Shown: positions 49,615 to 59,189, counted from the stretch's first letter. The stretch is 64,000 nt of DNA from Gammaproteobacteria bacterium (GCA_020846135.1 JADLEK010000001.1:1-64000), one strand, 5' to 3'. The notes: generated by a model from the sequence alone, not told the origin. Translations and numbers: made by a program.

Positions 49615-52600
49615 ATGAAATCCAAAAGCTTTTTTACAACTCTCAGACACCCGTATTACATTTATACCTTTGATTATAGGCAATCATCGGCTGGGATCCG
49701 CGTTCTGCACTACCTTTGTCATGCATTAAACCTCATTGGAGAGGAAGCGTATGTTAATTGCGAAGTTACTAACGCTAAACTGCGAACACCAAAATTAACG
49801 GATAGAATCCGGGCAAAACACTGTGATCTTGGTTTACAACCTATTGCTGTATACCCTGAAGTAGTGTTTGGTAATCCAACCAATGCGCCTGTAGTAGCCC
49901 GTTATATTCTCAATAAACCGGGCCATCTAGGTGGAGATGATTCTTATGATCCGAGCGAATTTATATTCATTTACGCCAGTCTCTATTTATCAAATAATAT
50001 GGATGCGAAATTTCTTTTTATTCCACCAATCGATCCAAAAATATTCAATAATTTAGATAATGAATTTGATAAAAATCGACATGGCAGTTGTTTTTATGCA
50101 AACAAATTTTTGAGTAAAGGTGGAAAACTCACTGATTTAGTAAAAGGAGCGACTGATCTCACTCTACGAATACCACGCTCGCCTGAAGATCTAGCGGCTA
50201 TCCTGCGGCGCTCTGAAGTACTCTATTGCTATGAACCGTCAGCCATTTCTTTAGAGGCGATGCTTTGCGGCTGTCCAGTAATGTTTGTACTGACTGAATA
50301 TATGAATGAAGTACCAGCATCAATAGAACTCATTGGCGATAACGGCTGTACCACAAATCTTGACCCGTCCGGGCTTGACCATGCCCGTGCGACACTAGGT
50401 ATTGTTACTGACCGCTACTGTGAACTTGAAGAACAGGCATGGGATCAACTCGCACAGTTTGTAGAGATTACGCAAGCAGCAGCCGAAGCTCGCCATCAGG
50501 AAGCTAAGCTATTCTCTGCTTCCCCTTCAATCAGTGATCGAGATCCGCACACACTAGCTGATTTGTCCTCCACACTTACTGTAACCGCGCCACAGCCACT
50601 GCTGTCGATAATCATTTGCAGTATTGACGACGAACGCTTTGCCAAGGTAGCCCGCAACTATCGTGATTTGCTTGCCGCGATTCCGCACGAAATTATCCGT
50701 ATTAACGATGCCAAGTCTTTATGTGAAGGCTATAACCGGGGTATCGCCCGTAGCAGAGGCGAATACCTGATTTTCTCCCATGATGATATTGAAATATGGA
50801 CGCCTGATTTTGGCCAGCGCCTACTAAGGCATTTAGGTTGTTGTGACGTGGTAGGTGTGGCTGGCACCGATCTACTGGTGGATGCCAATACTACCAAAAA
50901 AGTCAATTGGATTTGGGGTGGTGCAGGACCAGCCCATGTATTCGGGCGAATTATCCAACTGGCTTTAGATGAAAAAGACTATAAATATACAGTCAATTTG
51001 TATGGGGTTCCATCGCTGCTGATAGAAGGGATGCAAGCACTGGATGGGGTATTTATCGCAATGCGAAGGTCAGTAGCCGTAACTCTGGGCTTTGATCAGG
51101 AAACTTTTGACGGTTTTCATCTTTATGATATTGATTTTACCTATCGCGCCTTTCATCAAGGATTCCGTATTGGAGTATTCAATGACATTGCAATCATTCA
51201 CTACTCGTCCGGTCGCTATGATGAACACGAATGGAACTTTAATCAGCGATTTTTAAATAAATTCGCGGGAATCATCCCTAAAAGGCAGACCCTCTATTGG
51301 AAAACCGCGAAGATTGGATTCCAGCAGATCGATGAAATCCTCGCGTTCTACGCAGACAGTATCCAAGGATTACCACAAACGGCTAACGTGATCAGTACAG
51401 CGCTGGATGAAAAACGCGATAAAGCTGAATCTTCAGATGCAGCGGCCTATCAACGCTGGTGTGAACAACGACAATTAGGAGAAGGCTGGGCTGAGCTTAT
51501 TGGCATCAGGATGATGACCCGGTGGCGAACACAGCCGACCTTTCATCTGGTGATCTGGTGCGAGCCAGGCCAACAAACCGCGTTAGCTGACACGCTCGAA
51601 TCCTTGGGGCAGCAACTCTATGGTCAATGGGGCTTGAGCATCTTGGCGCCCTTCGCTCCGCCGGACGAAACGGCCAGTGAATTACCCAACATTGAATGGA
51701 TCCGGGTCGACGCAGATACCGACACAGCCCTACGAAACACGCTGGAAGCATCGGCGCTCGATTGGTTCGCCTTGCTCGAACCGGGCGACCGACTGCCTAC
51801 CCATGCCCTGTTAACGGCGGCTGACTACATCAATCGTTATCCAGCGTGGCGCTTCATTTATCTGGATGAAGATCAACTGGATGGTCGCGGTGAACGCCGC
51901 GCTCCACTGTTCCGTCCGAGTTTCGATCTGGATCTACTGCTGGCGACCCACTACCTCGGCGATTGTTGCCTGATGCACCGGGAAAGTGTGCTGACAAGCG
52001 GCGATCTGCCCTATGTGCCCGGTCTGCTCACCTTCCAGGCAGCGCTCCGCGTCCGTGAATACTATGGCCGATCCGCGATCGGCCATATCGCGGATGTTCT
52101 CTATCATCGGGCAGTACATCCTCCAGTTACTGATGCCGACCTGGTAGCGCAAGCGCGTCGGCAACTGGTGATCGACTACCTGAACCAGCGTGGCATTGCC
52201 GCAACGGTTGAGGACGCACTACTGCCCGGCACCTGGCGGGTAGTCTATCGCCATTCACGTCAACCAAAAGTTTCGATCATCATTCTTGCTCGCGATGCGA
52301 TGGATTGGCTTGACCGATGCTTGCGCCGATTACTCGATAAAACCACTTACCCGGATTATGAAATCCTCGTCGTCGACTGTGGCAGCGAGGTCGATGACAC
52401 GATTGATCTCTACAGCGAACTCGAGACCCGACATCCCGATCGATTTCAGGTGATCGTCGCCCAAGGGCCGTTTTCAATATCCGCTTATCGTAACCAGGGT
52501 GCGCGCCAGGCCCGGGGCGAAGTGTTTATCTTCCTGACGGGATCGGCGCTCACGATCCAGGCAGAGTGGGTCGAGCGGTTACTCAATCATGCCCTGCGCA

Positions 52601-54117
52601 ACGATGTAGGCATCGTTGGCGCCCGTCTGACGACCCCTGATAAAACCTTACCGTTTATTCAGGGCACCGCACAGATTCTGGGGATGCGCGGCATTGCCGG
52701 TCCGCTCTTCACCGGTCTGCCACTGCGGGCACCGGGGCCACTCGACCGCGCGCAGGTTGATCAAACCGTGTCGGCAGTCAGTGCGGAATGCATGGCGATC
52801 CGGCGTGAAGTATTCGAAGCGGTTAACGGCTTTGATGAAGCGTTCACCATTGCCCATGCTGACACTGATCTTTGCTTGCGCACCGCTATGCAGGGTTATC
52901 GCGCCGTGTGGACGCCCTTCGCCAACCTGGCCTGGCTGGGTGACTATCCACTGGCTACCGGATACGATTCGGCTGAACTGGCCCAGCTCGCCCGTGCTGA
53001 TGCGGAACGAATGTTCGAACGTTGGTTGCCACAACTCGCTGCAGATCCTGCCTATAACCCGAATTTGAGTCTGGCCGAACCCCGCCGGATCGAAGCCGAA
53101 CTAACACCCCGCTGGGATACCCGCTTCCACGATCGACCGCGCTTGTTGGGCTTCCCGATGGATATGTCCGGCTGTGCGCTGTATCGGGTTTACGCCCCCC
53201 TCTGGCTACTCGAACACCAGGCCAAGGCGGAATGTATGTTGATTAAAGCCGGTGGCCGTTTGCCGGAGTTGGCGGAATTAGCCCGTCTGGCCCCTGATAC
53301 GGTGTTCTATCAATCCACACTCAAGGACGCCTGGTTGGAAGCCATGCGGCAGTATCGCCAGTTCCATCGCTCCTTCAAAGTGTTTGATCTCGATGATCTC
53401 AAACATGATGTCCCCGACGCCAACAGTCTCAAGGAACGCTTGATGCGGGATATAAAATATCGTCACCGCCAAGCCTTGCAGCATTGTGATCGGTTGATTG
53501 TCTCGACTGAACCATTAGTCGAAGCCTGCCGGTCATGGATTCCTGACATCCGGGTTGTGCCTAACCGCTTGGAGCGATCCCGCTGGGAGCATCTCCATAA
53601 CCAGCGCCGGGCCGGATCGAAACCACGGGTGGGGTGGGCGGGTGCCCAACAGCACCATGGCGATCTGGCCTTCATTACCGAAGCCGTTCAGCAAACCCAC
53701 GATGAAGTAGACTGGATCTTTTTCGGGATGTGCCTAGATGATCTGCGGCCCTATGTGAAGGAAGTACACGACTGGGTGTCGCTCGATGATTACCCGGCCA
53801 AACTCGCTTCACTGAATCTCGACGTAGCCGTAGCGCCGCTGGAAAACCATCCTTTCAACGAAGCCAAGAGCAATTTGCGCATTCTTGAACATGGGGTTCT
53901 GGGCCGTCCGATGGTCTGCACCGATATCTATCCCTATCAAAATGCGCCGGTCGTCCGAGTGCCGAACGAAACTCGCGCCTGGGTAGAAGCAATTCGCGCC
54001 TACGTCCATGACCTTGATGCCGCTGAACGGGATGGCAAGACCTTGCAGACCTGGGTGCTGGACCATTACCTGCTGGATGATCACACCGATGACTGGCTCA
54101 GCGCACTCAGACCCTGA
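49615..54117 (+). CDS. giant multi-domain glycosyltransferase next to flagellin
   Basis: 1500 residues, GGAG ribosome site at about 49602. Parts by eye: a GT-B-like segment (about 1-310) with YEPSAISLEAMLCGCPVMFV; a GT2 domain (about 325-560) starting LLSIIICSIDD with FSHDDIE as the metal motif; a second GT2-like domain (about 635-870) with FIYLDEDQLDG; a third GT2 domain (about 883-1150) opening PKVSIIILARDAMDWLDRCL with HADTDLCLRTAMQG; and a C-terminal GT-B domain (about 1170-1500) with FPMDMSGCALYRVYAPL and FNEAKSNLRILEHGVLG. The first 600 codons are clearly richer in A/T than the rest, so the gene is probably a fusion or recombinant. Position before fliC suggests flagellin glycosylation. 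Confidence 0.85.
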   Translation: MKSKSFFTTLRHPYYIYTFDYRQSSAGIRVLHYLCHALNLIGEEAYVNCEVTNAKLRTPKLTDRIRAKHCDLGLQPIAVYPEVVFGNPTNAPVVARYILNKPGHLGGDDSYDPSEFIFIYASLYLSNNMDAKFLFIPPIDPKIFNNLDNEFDKNRHGSCFYANKFLSKGGKLTDLVKGATDLTLRIPRSPEDLAAILRRSEVLYCYEPSAISLEAMLCGCPVMFVLTEYMNEVPASIELIGDNGCTTNLDPSGLDHARATLGIVTDRYCELEEQAWDQLAQFVEITQAAAEARHQEAKLFSASPSISDRDPHTLADLSSTLTVTAPQPLLSIIICSIDDERFAKVARNYRDLLAAIPHEIIRINDAKSLCEGYNRGIARSRGEYLIFSHDDIEIWTPDFGQRLLRHLGCCDVVGVAGTDLLVDANTTKKVNWIWGGAGPAHVFGRIIQLALDEKDYKYTVNLYGVPSLLIEGMQALDGVFIAMRRSVAVTLGFDQETFDGFHLYDIDFTYRAFHQGFRIGVFNDIAIIHYSSGRYDEHEWNFNQRFLNKFAGIIPKRQTLYWKTAKIGFQQIDEILAFYADSIQGLPQTANVISTALDEKRDKAESSDAAAYQRWCEQRQLGEGWAELIGIRMMTRWRTQPTFHLVIWCEPGQQTALADTLESLGQQLYGQWGLSILAPFAPPDETASELPNIEWIRVDADTDTALRNTLEASALDWFALLEPGDRLPTHALLTAADYINRYPAWRFIYLDEDQLDGRGERRAPLFRPSFDLDLLLATHYLGDCCLMHRESVLTSGDLPYVPGLLTFQAALRVREYYGRSAIGHIADVLYHRAVHPPVTDADLVAQARRQLVIDYLNQRGIAATVEDALLPGTWRVVYRHSRQPKVSIIILARDAMDWLDRCLRRLLDKTTYPDYEILVVDCGSEVDDTIDLYSELETRHPDRFQVIVAQGPFSISAYRNQGARQARGEVFIFLTGSALTIQAEWVERLLNHALRNDVGIVGARLTTPDKTLPFIQGTAQILGMRGIAGPLFTGLPLRAPGPLDRAQVDQTVSAVSAECMAIRREVFEAVNGFDEAFTIAHADTDLCLRTAMQGYRAVWTPFANLAWLGDYPLATGYDSAELAQLARADAERMFERWLPQLAADPAYNPNLSLAEPRRIEAELTPRWDTRFHDRPRLLGFPMDMSGCALYRVYAPLWLLEHQAKAECMLIKAGGRLPELAELARLAPDTVFYQSTLKDAWLEAMRQYRQFHRSFKVFDLDDLKHDVPDANSLKERLMRDIKYRHRQALQHCDRLIVSTEPLVEACRSWIPDIRVVPNRLERSRWEHLHNQRRAGSKPRVGWAGAQQHHGDLAFITEAVQQTHDEVDWIFFGMCLDDLRPYVKEVHDWVSLDDYPAKLASLNLDVAVAPLENHPFNEAKSNLRILEHGVLGRPMVCTDIYPYQNAPVVRVPNETRAWVEAIRAYVHDLDAAERDGKTLQTWVLDHYLLDDHTDDWLSALRP

Positions 54118-54174
54118 GCTTAGGAGACTTGAGAGTCGGCGTGGGTGGGTTGCACAATATTTTTGTGGGGTCAC

Positions 54175-54201
54175 TAAAGCTCATCGTCTGCACGCCGATA
54201 T
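54175..54201 (+). promoter_or_regulatory. sigma-28 (FliA) promoter of fliC
   Basis: TAAA at 54175-54178, a 15-base spacer, then GCCGATAT at 54194-54201: seven of eight matches to GCCGATAA with ideal spacing. It lies 72 bases before the flagellin ATG, the usual distance. Confidence 0.9.
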
Positions 54202-54273
54202 GAAGATCATAAGCCCGGATGATCCGGGATGCGCAAACCGCTTCAAGACCCCATTCCAACCAGGAGTACCGCC

Positions 54274-55131
54274 ATGGCCCTCGTCATCAATTCCAATATC
54301 CCCGCCTACACCGCACAAAATCAGTTGGCAAAGACCAACACCGCGCAACAGAACGCGATGCAACGCCTGACCTCTGGCCTGAAAGTCAATAGCGCCAAAG
54401 ACGATTCAGCCGGTCTTGCGATTGCCAATACCATGACGGCGCAACTTCGTGGTATGAGTGTGGCGATTCGAAATGCAAATGATGGGATTTCTATGGCCCA
54501 GACGGCTGAAGGATCCCTCAACGAAATTAACACGCTCATGCAGCGTATGCGTGAGCTTGGAGTACAGGCGGCTAATGACACCAATACGTCTGGTGACCGG
54601 CTGAAAATTGCCGAAGAAGTTGGATCGCTTGGCAGTGAAATTGATCGGATCGCCAAGTCCACTGACTTTAACGGTACAAAGGTTTTGAATACATCCGCTA
54701 ATTACAATATTCAGGTCGATCACTCGGTAACTGCAAATGGTACTATTAGCGTTAGTGTTGCCAGTGCTGGCACCTTGAGCGGCTTGGGCGGCGCAAGCTT
54801 GGCGAGTGCGAGTTCAGCGGGTTCTATTTCCTCCTCGCTCGCTTCAAATTCGGCGGCAATGACGTTCGTTAGCTCTATCGATACCGCACTGGGTAATATC
54901 AATGAGATGCGCGCCAAACTCGGCGCGGTGCAGAATCGCTTGTCTAGCACCGTTAGTAACATCCAGAATGTTTCTGAAAACATGACGGCTGCCAAATCCC
55001 GCATCATGGATGCCGACTTCGCGGCGGAAGTGTCCAATCTGAGTCGGTCGCAGATCCTGTCGCAGGCTGGCACCGCGATGTTGTCGCAGGCCAATCAGGC
55101 GCAGCAAAACGTGCTCTCGCTGCTGCGGTAG
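54274..55131 (+). CDS. fliC: flagellin
   Basis: Flagellar filament subunit, 285 residues from ATG 54274 with CAGGAG upstream. The D0/D1 N-terminal helices (MALVINSNIPAYTAQNQLAKT, RLTSGLKVNSAKDDSAGLAIA) and the C-terminal D1/D0 helices (RAKLGAVQNRLSSTVSNI, ILSQAGTAMLSQANQAQQNVL) are canonical. The variable central region is very short (about 150-205) and rich in Ser, Ala, Gly and Thr, offering many possible O-glycosylation sites. Transcribed from the sigma-28 promoter at 54175. Confidence 0.97.
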   Translation: MALVINSNIPAYTAQNQLAKTNTAQQNAMQRLTSGLKVNSAKDDSAGLAIANTMTAQLRGMSVAIRNANDGISMAQTAEGSLNEINTLMQRMRELGVQAANDTNTSGDRLKIAEEVGSLGSEIDRIAKSTDFNGTKVLNTSANYNIQVDHSVTANGTISVSVASAGTLSGLGGASLASASSAGSISSSLASNSAAMTFVSSIDTALGNINEMRAKLGAVQNRLSSTVSNIQNVSENMTAAKSRIMDADFAAEVSNLSRSQILSQAGTAMLSQANQAQQNVLSLLR

Positions 55132-55153
55132 TCTGAATACTCGGATGGCGACC

Positions 55154-55199
55154 GGCGGGGCTTGCGTGATACCCATCGTAGGCCCCGCCCCCTGTTTTG
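55154..55199 (+). terminator. GC-rich stem-loop after fliC
   Basis: GGCGGGGC (55154-55161) and GCCCCGCC (55182-55189) are perfect complements around a 20-base loop; TTTT follows at 55194. It probably attenuates transcription between fliC and flaG, which would allow abundant flagellin mRNA. Confidence 0.65.
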
Positions 55200-55211
55200 A
55201 AGGAGAATGTA

Positions 55212-55736
55212 ATGAGTGACATTACTCTGAGTCCTCTCGCGGGAGCTGTACCCGCACCAACCCCCACCCGCACCGCACCGCCGGAACCGGCCACAGTGCA
55301 GCAAGCGGTCGGTCAGCCGATCAACAGTCCACAAACTGCGGTGAATCAATCACCTACCTCGGGCAGTGCTGAACGGCGCGAGAACACCGATGCTGATGGC
55401 CAGCGGCAAAACTCACCGGCCAAAATTCCACCCAGCCCTCAGCAACTGGCAGACACCCTGGATCGGGTCAACCAGCGCCTGCTGGATTACAACACGAAGA
55501 TTCAATTCGACATCGACACCAAGCATGGTGGTAAAACGGTGATTCGCATCATTGACCAGGAAACCAAGGAGGTGATAAAGCAGATTCCCCCGGAGAAAGC
55601 GCTCGAGTTTGCTGCCTTCTTTGATGAACTGGAAGCGCAAAACAGTCCGGTTTCATCTGAATCAGCTCAAAAAAAAGCTGCTGCTGATGGCTCGCGATTA
55701 AAACTGGAAGGTCTGCTGTTCAGCGATAAAGCCTGA
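55212..55736 (+). CDS. flaG: flagellar protein FlaG
   Basis: 174 residues from ATG 55212 after AAGGAGAA. The first 80 residues are Pro/Thr/Ser-rich and disordered; the C-terminal half has the FlaG core: LADTLDRVNQRLLDYNTKIQF, VIRIIDQETKEVIKQIPPEKAL. It influences filament length. Usual position between fliC and fliD. Confidence 0.9.
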   Translation: MSDITLSPLAGAVPAPTPTRTAPPEPATVQQAVGQPINSPQTAVNQSPTSGSAERRENTDADGQRQNSPAKIPPSPQQLADTLDRVNQRLLDYNTKIQFDIDTKHGGKTVIRIIDQETKEVIKQIPPEKALEFAAFFDELEAQNSPVSSESAQKKAAADGSRLKLEGLLFSDKA

Positions 55737-55785
55737 TTTATCGGAAGTCTGTTTCAGAAACACAACATTTTAAGGAGTGAACACC

Positions 55786-57177
55786 ATGGCTATTTCGTTA
55801 TCGACTGGACTCGGTTCTGGAATTGATGTTCAGAGCATGGTTTCACAGTTGGTATCTGCTGAGCGTACCCCGGCAACTCAACGGCTGGATGCACTTAAAA
55901 CCAAACTGACCACCCAGATTTCCAGCCTTGGTTCCATAAAAAGCGCTCTATCCGGATTCCAGAGTACCCTTGCTGATCTGAAGAAAACCAGCACTTTTCA
56001 AAACCTGAAAGCCACTGTTGCTGACGAAAAACAATTTACCGCAACAACGGATTCTGACTCGACTGCAGGTAGTTATAACATCCTAGTTAATAACTTGGCT
56101 CAAGCACAACGGCTGGTGACTGCGGCTGACCCAACGCTTACCAGCACCACTAGCCAGATTGGTACAGGAACGCTGTCTATCCAGGTAGGTTCTGCTGAAG
56201 CCCAGTCTGTTACCGTTACTGATGGTAGTTTAACCGGGGTGCGTGATGCCATTAACAACGCTAAAATTGGCGTCACGGCTAATCTTGTCAAAGATGGTAG
56301 CAGTTATCGTTTAGTAGTAGGTGCCAATGACACTGGGGCTGCTAACGGATTGACCATAACCGTAAGCGGCGATGGTGATGATAATAATAGCGATAATAGC
56401 GGTTTATCACGACTGACCTATAATTCTGCGGGTACGAAAAATATGACAGAGACGGCTGCCGCCAAGGACTCACAAATTGTTGTGGATGGCCTGACGCTGA
56501 ATAGCGCCAGTAATACCATTAAGGATGTCATCCCCGGCGTGACCCTCAGTCTCAAAGCGAAGGGTGATACCGCGACCAGCCTCGCAGTGGCACAGGACGC
56601 CTCTGGCGTGACTACTAAACTGGAAGCGTTCGTCAAGTCTTATAATGATTTGATGAGCAATGTAAAATCGGCAACGGCTTATAATCCAACAACCAAGACT
56701 GGAGGTACCCTAATTGGAGATTCAGTTGTCCGTTCGACCGTCAGCCAGGTTCGCGATGTAGTCAGCAGTAGCGTTGCGGAAGCTACCGGCGACTACAAGA
56801 TGCTGGCTGATATCGGCATTAGCATGCAACGTGACGGTACCTTGGCGCTCGACGCCACCAAATTAAAAACCGCCTTGGCAGCGAATACCGATGGTGTTGC
56901 CAGCGTGTTCACCGCCGGCACGACCGGCATTGCACAGCGATTGGATAGCGCATTGACTAAAATCCTGGGTAGCGATGGGCCATTAGCCAGCCGTACCGAC
57001 AGCTTGAACCGGCAAGTCAAGGATATAGGTAATCAGCGCAACACGCTGGACCTACGGATGGCCGCACTGGAAAAGATTTATTTCACCAAGTTCTCGGCGA
57101 TGGATCAGCTAGTGAGTGGACTTAACAATACGAGCAGTTATTTAGCTTCACAGTTGTCCGGGCTATCGAGCAGCTAA
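55786..57177 (+). CDS. fliD: flagellar hook-associated protein 2 (filament cap)
   Basis: Cap protein that helps flagellin fold at the tip. 463 residues from ATG 55786 (AAGGAG 9 bases upstream). N-terminal FliD_N signature STGLGSGIDVQSMVSQLVSAER and the C-terminal FliD_C coiled region (about 240-460) ending SSYLASQLSGLSS. Middle domains are Ser/Thr/Asp-rich and more AT-rich than average. Confidence 0.94.
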   Translation: MAISLSTGLGSGIDVQSMVSQLVSAERTPATQRLDALKTKLTTQISSLGSIKSALSGFQSTLADLKKTSTFQNLKATVADEKQFTATTDSDSTAGSYNILVNNLAQAQRLVTAADPTLTSTTSQIGTGTLSIQVGSAEAQSVTVTDGSLTGVRDAINNAKIGVTANLVKDGSSYRLVVGANDTGAANGLTITVSGDGDDNNSDNSGLSRLTYNSAGTKNMTETAAAKDSQIVVDGLTLNSASNTIKDVIPGVTLSLKAKGDTATSLAVAQDASGVTTKLEAFVKSYNDLMSNVKSATAYNPTTKTGGTLIGDSVVRSTVSQVRDVVSSSVAEATGDYKMLADIGISMQRDGTLALDATKLKTALAANTDGVASVFTAGTTGIAQRLDSALTKILGSDGPLASRTDSLNRQVKDIGNQRNTLDLRMAALEKIYFTKFSAMDQLVSGLNNTSSYLASQLSGLSSS

Positions 57178-57221
57178 TCCACTGAAGACTGCATTTCGTC
57201 ATGTTACCCTGGAGATTGCAC

Positions 57222-57650
57222 ATGGCTACCCCAAATAGTGTATTGCAGCGATACCAACAAGTTGGCGCCCAGAGCGGCGTCGCTTACGCCAGCCCACATC
57301 GGCTGATTCAGATGCTGATGGAAGGCGCGTTTGAGCGGATCGCTGTCGCCAAGGGCTGCATCCAGCGCCATGACATCCCCGGTAAAGGCGAACAGATCGG
57401 CAAAGCGATTGACATTATCGGTGGCCTGCGTGATGGCCTCAATATGGACGCTGGCGGTGAATTAGCGGCCAATCTCGACGGGCTGTACGCCTTTGTGCAA
57501 CAGCGACTGGTGGAAGCCAACCTGCATTCCGACGCCACTATCCTTGATGAAGTCGCCGACCTGCTGCGCCCGATCAAGGAAGGCTGGGACGCGATTGGCA
57601 ACAACCCGGAAGCCGCCGCGCCTCCACCACCCGCAGACGCGCCGGCGTGA
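57222..57650 (+). CDS. fliS: flagellar secretion chaperone FliS
   Basis: Chaperone that keeps flagellin from polymerising in the cytoplasm. 142 residues; RYQQVGAQSGVAYASPHRLIQMLMEGAFERI and AIDIIGGLRDGLN are typical, with a Pro/Ala tail. Overlaps fliT by 4 bases. Confidence 0.94.
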   Translation: MATPNSVLQRYQQVGAQSGVAYASPHRLIQMLMEGAFERIAVAKGCIQRHDIPGKGEQIGKAIDIIGGLRDGLNMDAGGELAANLDGLYAFVQQRLVEANLHSDATILDEVADLLRPIKEGWDAIGNNPEAAAPPPPADAPA

Positions 57651-57964
57651 TGACGCCCGCCGAGTGGGAACAGCGCATCAACCGGCTGCGCTCACTCAGC
57701 GCCGAGCTGTTGGGACTGGCTCAAGCCGGCCAGTGGGACGCCGTCACCGAACGAGAGGTCCAGCGGCGGGTCTTGCTGGAAGAACTATTCCAGACTGCGC
57801 CACCCGCCGATCTTGCCCCCCAACTGGAAGCCGCCGCCCGCGCCACGCTGGACAGCGACGCCCGCTTGCTGGAACTGGCCCAGACCGAACGGGACCAATT
57901 GAGCGAGCATCTCAAGTCACTCGGCCAAGGTCGCCGCGCCATGCACGCCTATCAGAATTTTTGA
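57647..57964 (+). CDS. fliT: flagellar protein FliT
   Basis: 105-residue helical protein placed directly after fliS, with the FliT-like pattern of an N-terminal helical pair (RLRSLSAELLGLAQAGQWDAVTE, REVQRRVLLEELF). It would chaperone FliD and may restrain the flagellar master regulator. Identification rests on position and length as well as the weak family pattern. Confidence 0.78.
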   Translation: MMTPAEWEQRINRLRSLSAELLGLAQAGQWDAVTEREVQRRVLLEELFQTAPPADLAPQLEAAARATLDSDARLLELAQTERDQLSEHLKSLGQGRRAMHAYQNF

Positions 57965-57974
57965 GGGGATGGGT

Positions 57975-58208
57975 ATGGCATCGCAAATCATCAGACAATG
58001 GGACGCTACTCCGGTCGTAGCCATTCCAGCAGCGGTCATGGAAGCTGCCCGTTTGAGACTCAATCAAGCGGTTCAAGTACGAGCGGAGAACGGGCGGATC
58101 ATTGTCGAACCAGCGACCCAGGAATTGACTCTTGACGCCCTGCTAGCTGCAATTACCCCGGAAAACCGGCGCCAGGAAATTGATATTGGTCCACTGGTAG
58201 GGCGCTAG
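57975..58208 (+). CDS. AbrB/MazE-type antitoxin-like protein without a toxin partner
   Basis: I start at ATG 57975, six bases after the GAGGGG ribosome site (an ATG at 57969 is too close). 77 residues of the SpoVT/AbrB fold: IIRQWDATPVVAIPAAVMEAARL, then VQVRAENGRIIVEPATQE, and a tail with DALLAAITPENRR typical of MazE antitoxins. No MazF/PemK gene follows; the next 50 bases hold only a 12-codon frame. Location inside a flagellar operon is unusual. Confidence 0.82.
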   Translation: MASQIIRQWDATPVVAIPAAVMEAARLRLNQAVQVRAENGRIIVEPATQELTLDALLAAITPENRRQEIDIGPLVGR

Positions 58209-58260
58209 TTCGCCTGATGCCCGCTTATTACGTTCGCCAATGGAAACAGGAGTAGCCGCC

Positions 58261-58599
58261 ATGAGCACCATTGTCATGGACACTCTGGAATTTGCTACCA
58301 AACTCAAAGCCGGTGGATTCACCGAACAACAAGCCGAAACTCAAGCCCGCGCCTTTGCCGATGTGGTGGAAAAGCAACTGGCTACCAAGCGGGATATGGA
58401 CGACCACGAACAAAATCTGCGCCGGGATATCGAATCGCTCCGGGCCGATGTAAAGCGGGATATTGAACTGTTGAGGGCGGAAGTGAAAAAGGATTTGGCG
58501 GAAACCAAAGCAGAATTGATCCGCTGGGTCGTCGGCGTTGGCGTTCTGCAAACAACGCTGGTGGTAGCGATCATCGCCCGTTTGGCAAAAATCATTTAA
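58261..58599 (+). CDS. DUF1640-like coiled-coil membrane protein
   Basis: 112 residues from ATG 58261 (AGGAG upstream). N-terminal TLEFATKLKAGGFTEQQAETQARAF resembles DUF1640 proteins. Then a charged coiled coil (about 45-85, with repeated DIE/KRDIELLRAEVKKDL heptads) and one C-terminal membrane helix (about 88-108). It resembles mitochondrial CCDC90/MCUR1-type proteins in layout; function in bacteria unknown. Possibly co-transcribed with fliT and the PilZ-like gene. Confidence 0.7.
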   Translation: MSTIVMDTLEFATKLKAGGFTEQQAETQARAFADVVEKQLATKRDMDDHEQNLRRDIESLRADVKRDIELLRAEVKKDLAETKAELIRWVVGVGVLQTTLVVAIIARLAKII

Positions 58600-58610
58600 C
58601 GACGCCCGCC

Positions 58611-59189
58611 ATGATCCCCCCTTCCTCCGATCTCGCCGCCAATAGTCTGGTCTTCGCCGGACGCCTGCCGCTAGCCTGGCAAGAACTGTCGGCCCTGCCC
58701 GATGACCTTGAGCTGCGGGAGATGGATCGCGCCAACCTCCAGAACCTGAACACCTTATTCGCCCTGGATATTCACGCCGGCGACTTTGGCGACGATCCGA
58801 CCGCCCTCGCCAACGCCAGCGAACTCAAACGGCTGGATTTCAAAGTCAGCCTGCTGCTGGAACTGGTCGGCCAACTGTTCGCCCGTCAGCAGAACATCCC
58901 GCCCGAACGACTGCTGACGCTCACCGTCAACAGCCTGACCTGGCCGGCCAACGCCGAATCGCCCGCTCCCGGCGCTCTGCTGCGGCTCGAACTCTACTGC
59001 AACCTCAGCTATCCCCGCCCGCTGCTCATCCCCGCCCAAGTCGCCCAGACGCCGCCCGATCCCGCTGGCCGCTTCCTCCAGGCCGATTTTTACGCCCCCA
59101 GCCACTCCCTCCAGGAAGCCCTGGAACGCTACATCTTCCTCCAGCACCGCCGCACCATTGCCAGCCAGCGTCGCCACCCCTCGCGTTAA
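58611..59189 (+). CDS. PilZ-like domain protein
   Basis: 192 residues. The pattern LVFAGRLPLAWQ near the N-terminus, LDFKVSLLLELVGQLFARQQ in the middle and LRLELYCNLSYPRPLLIPAQV later is similar to diverged PilZ-like proteins found beside flagellar genes. The c-di-GMP motif RxxxR is not evident and D/NxSxxG is absent, so ligand binding is doubtful. It may link motility with c-di-GMP signalling as a degenerate PilZ. The C-terminus is helical. Confidence 0.6.
   Translation: MIPPSSDLAANSLVFAGRLPLAWQELSALPDDLELREMDRANLQNLNTLFALDIHAGDFGDDPTALANASELKRLDFKVSLLLELVGQLFARQQNIPPERLLTLTVNSLTWPANAESPAPGALLRLELYCNLSYPRPLLIPAQVAQTPPDPAGRFLQADFYAPSHSLQEALERYIFLQHRRTIASQRRHPSR

Noticed and set aside
58217-58255. 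MazF toxin remnant after the MazE-like gene
   Set aside because: The 12-codon frame MPAYYVRQWKQE does not resemble the start of MazF or PemK proteins.
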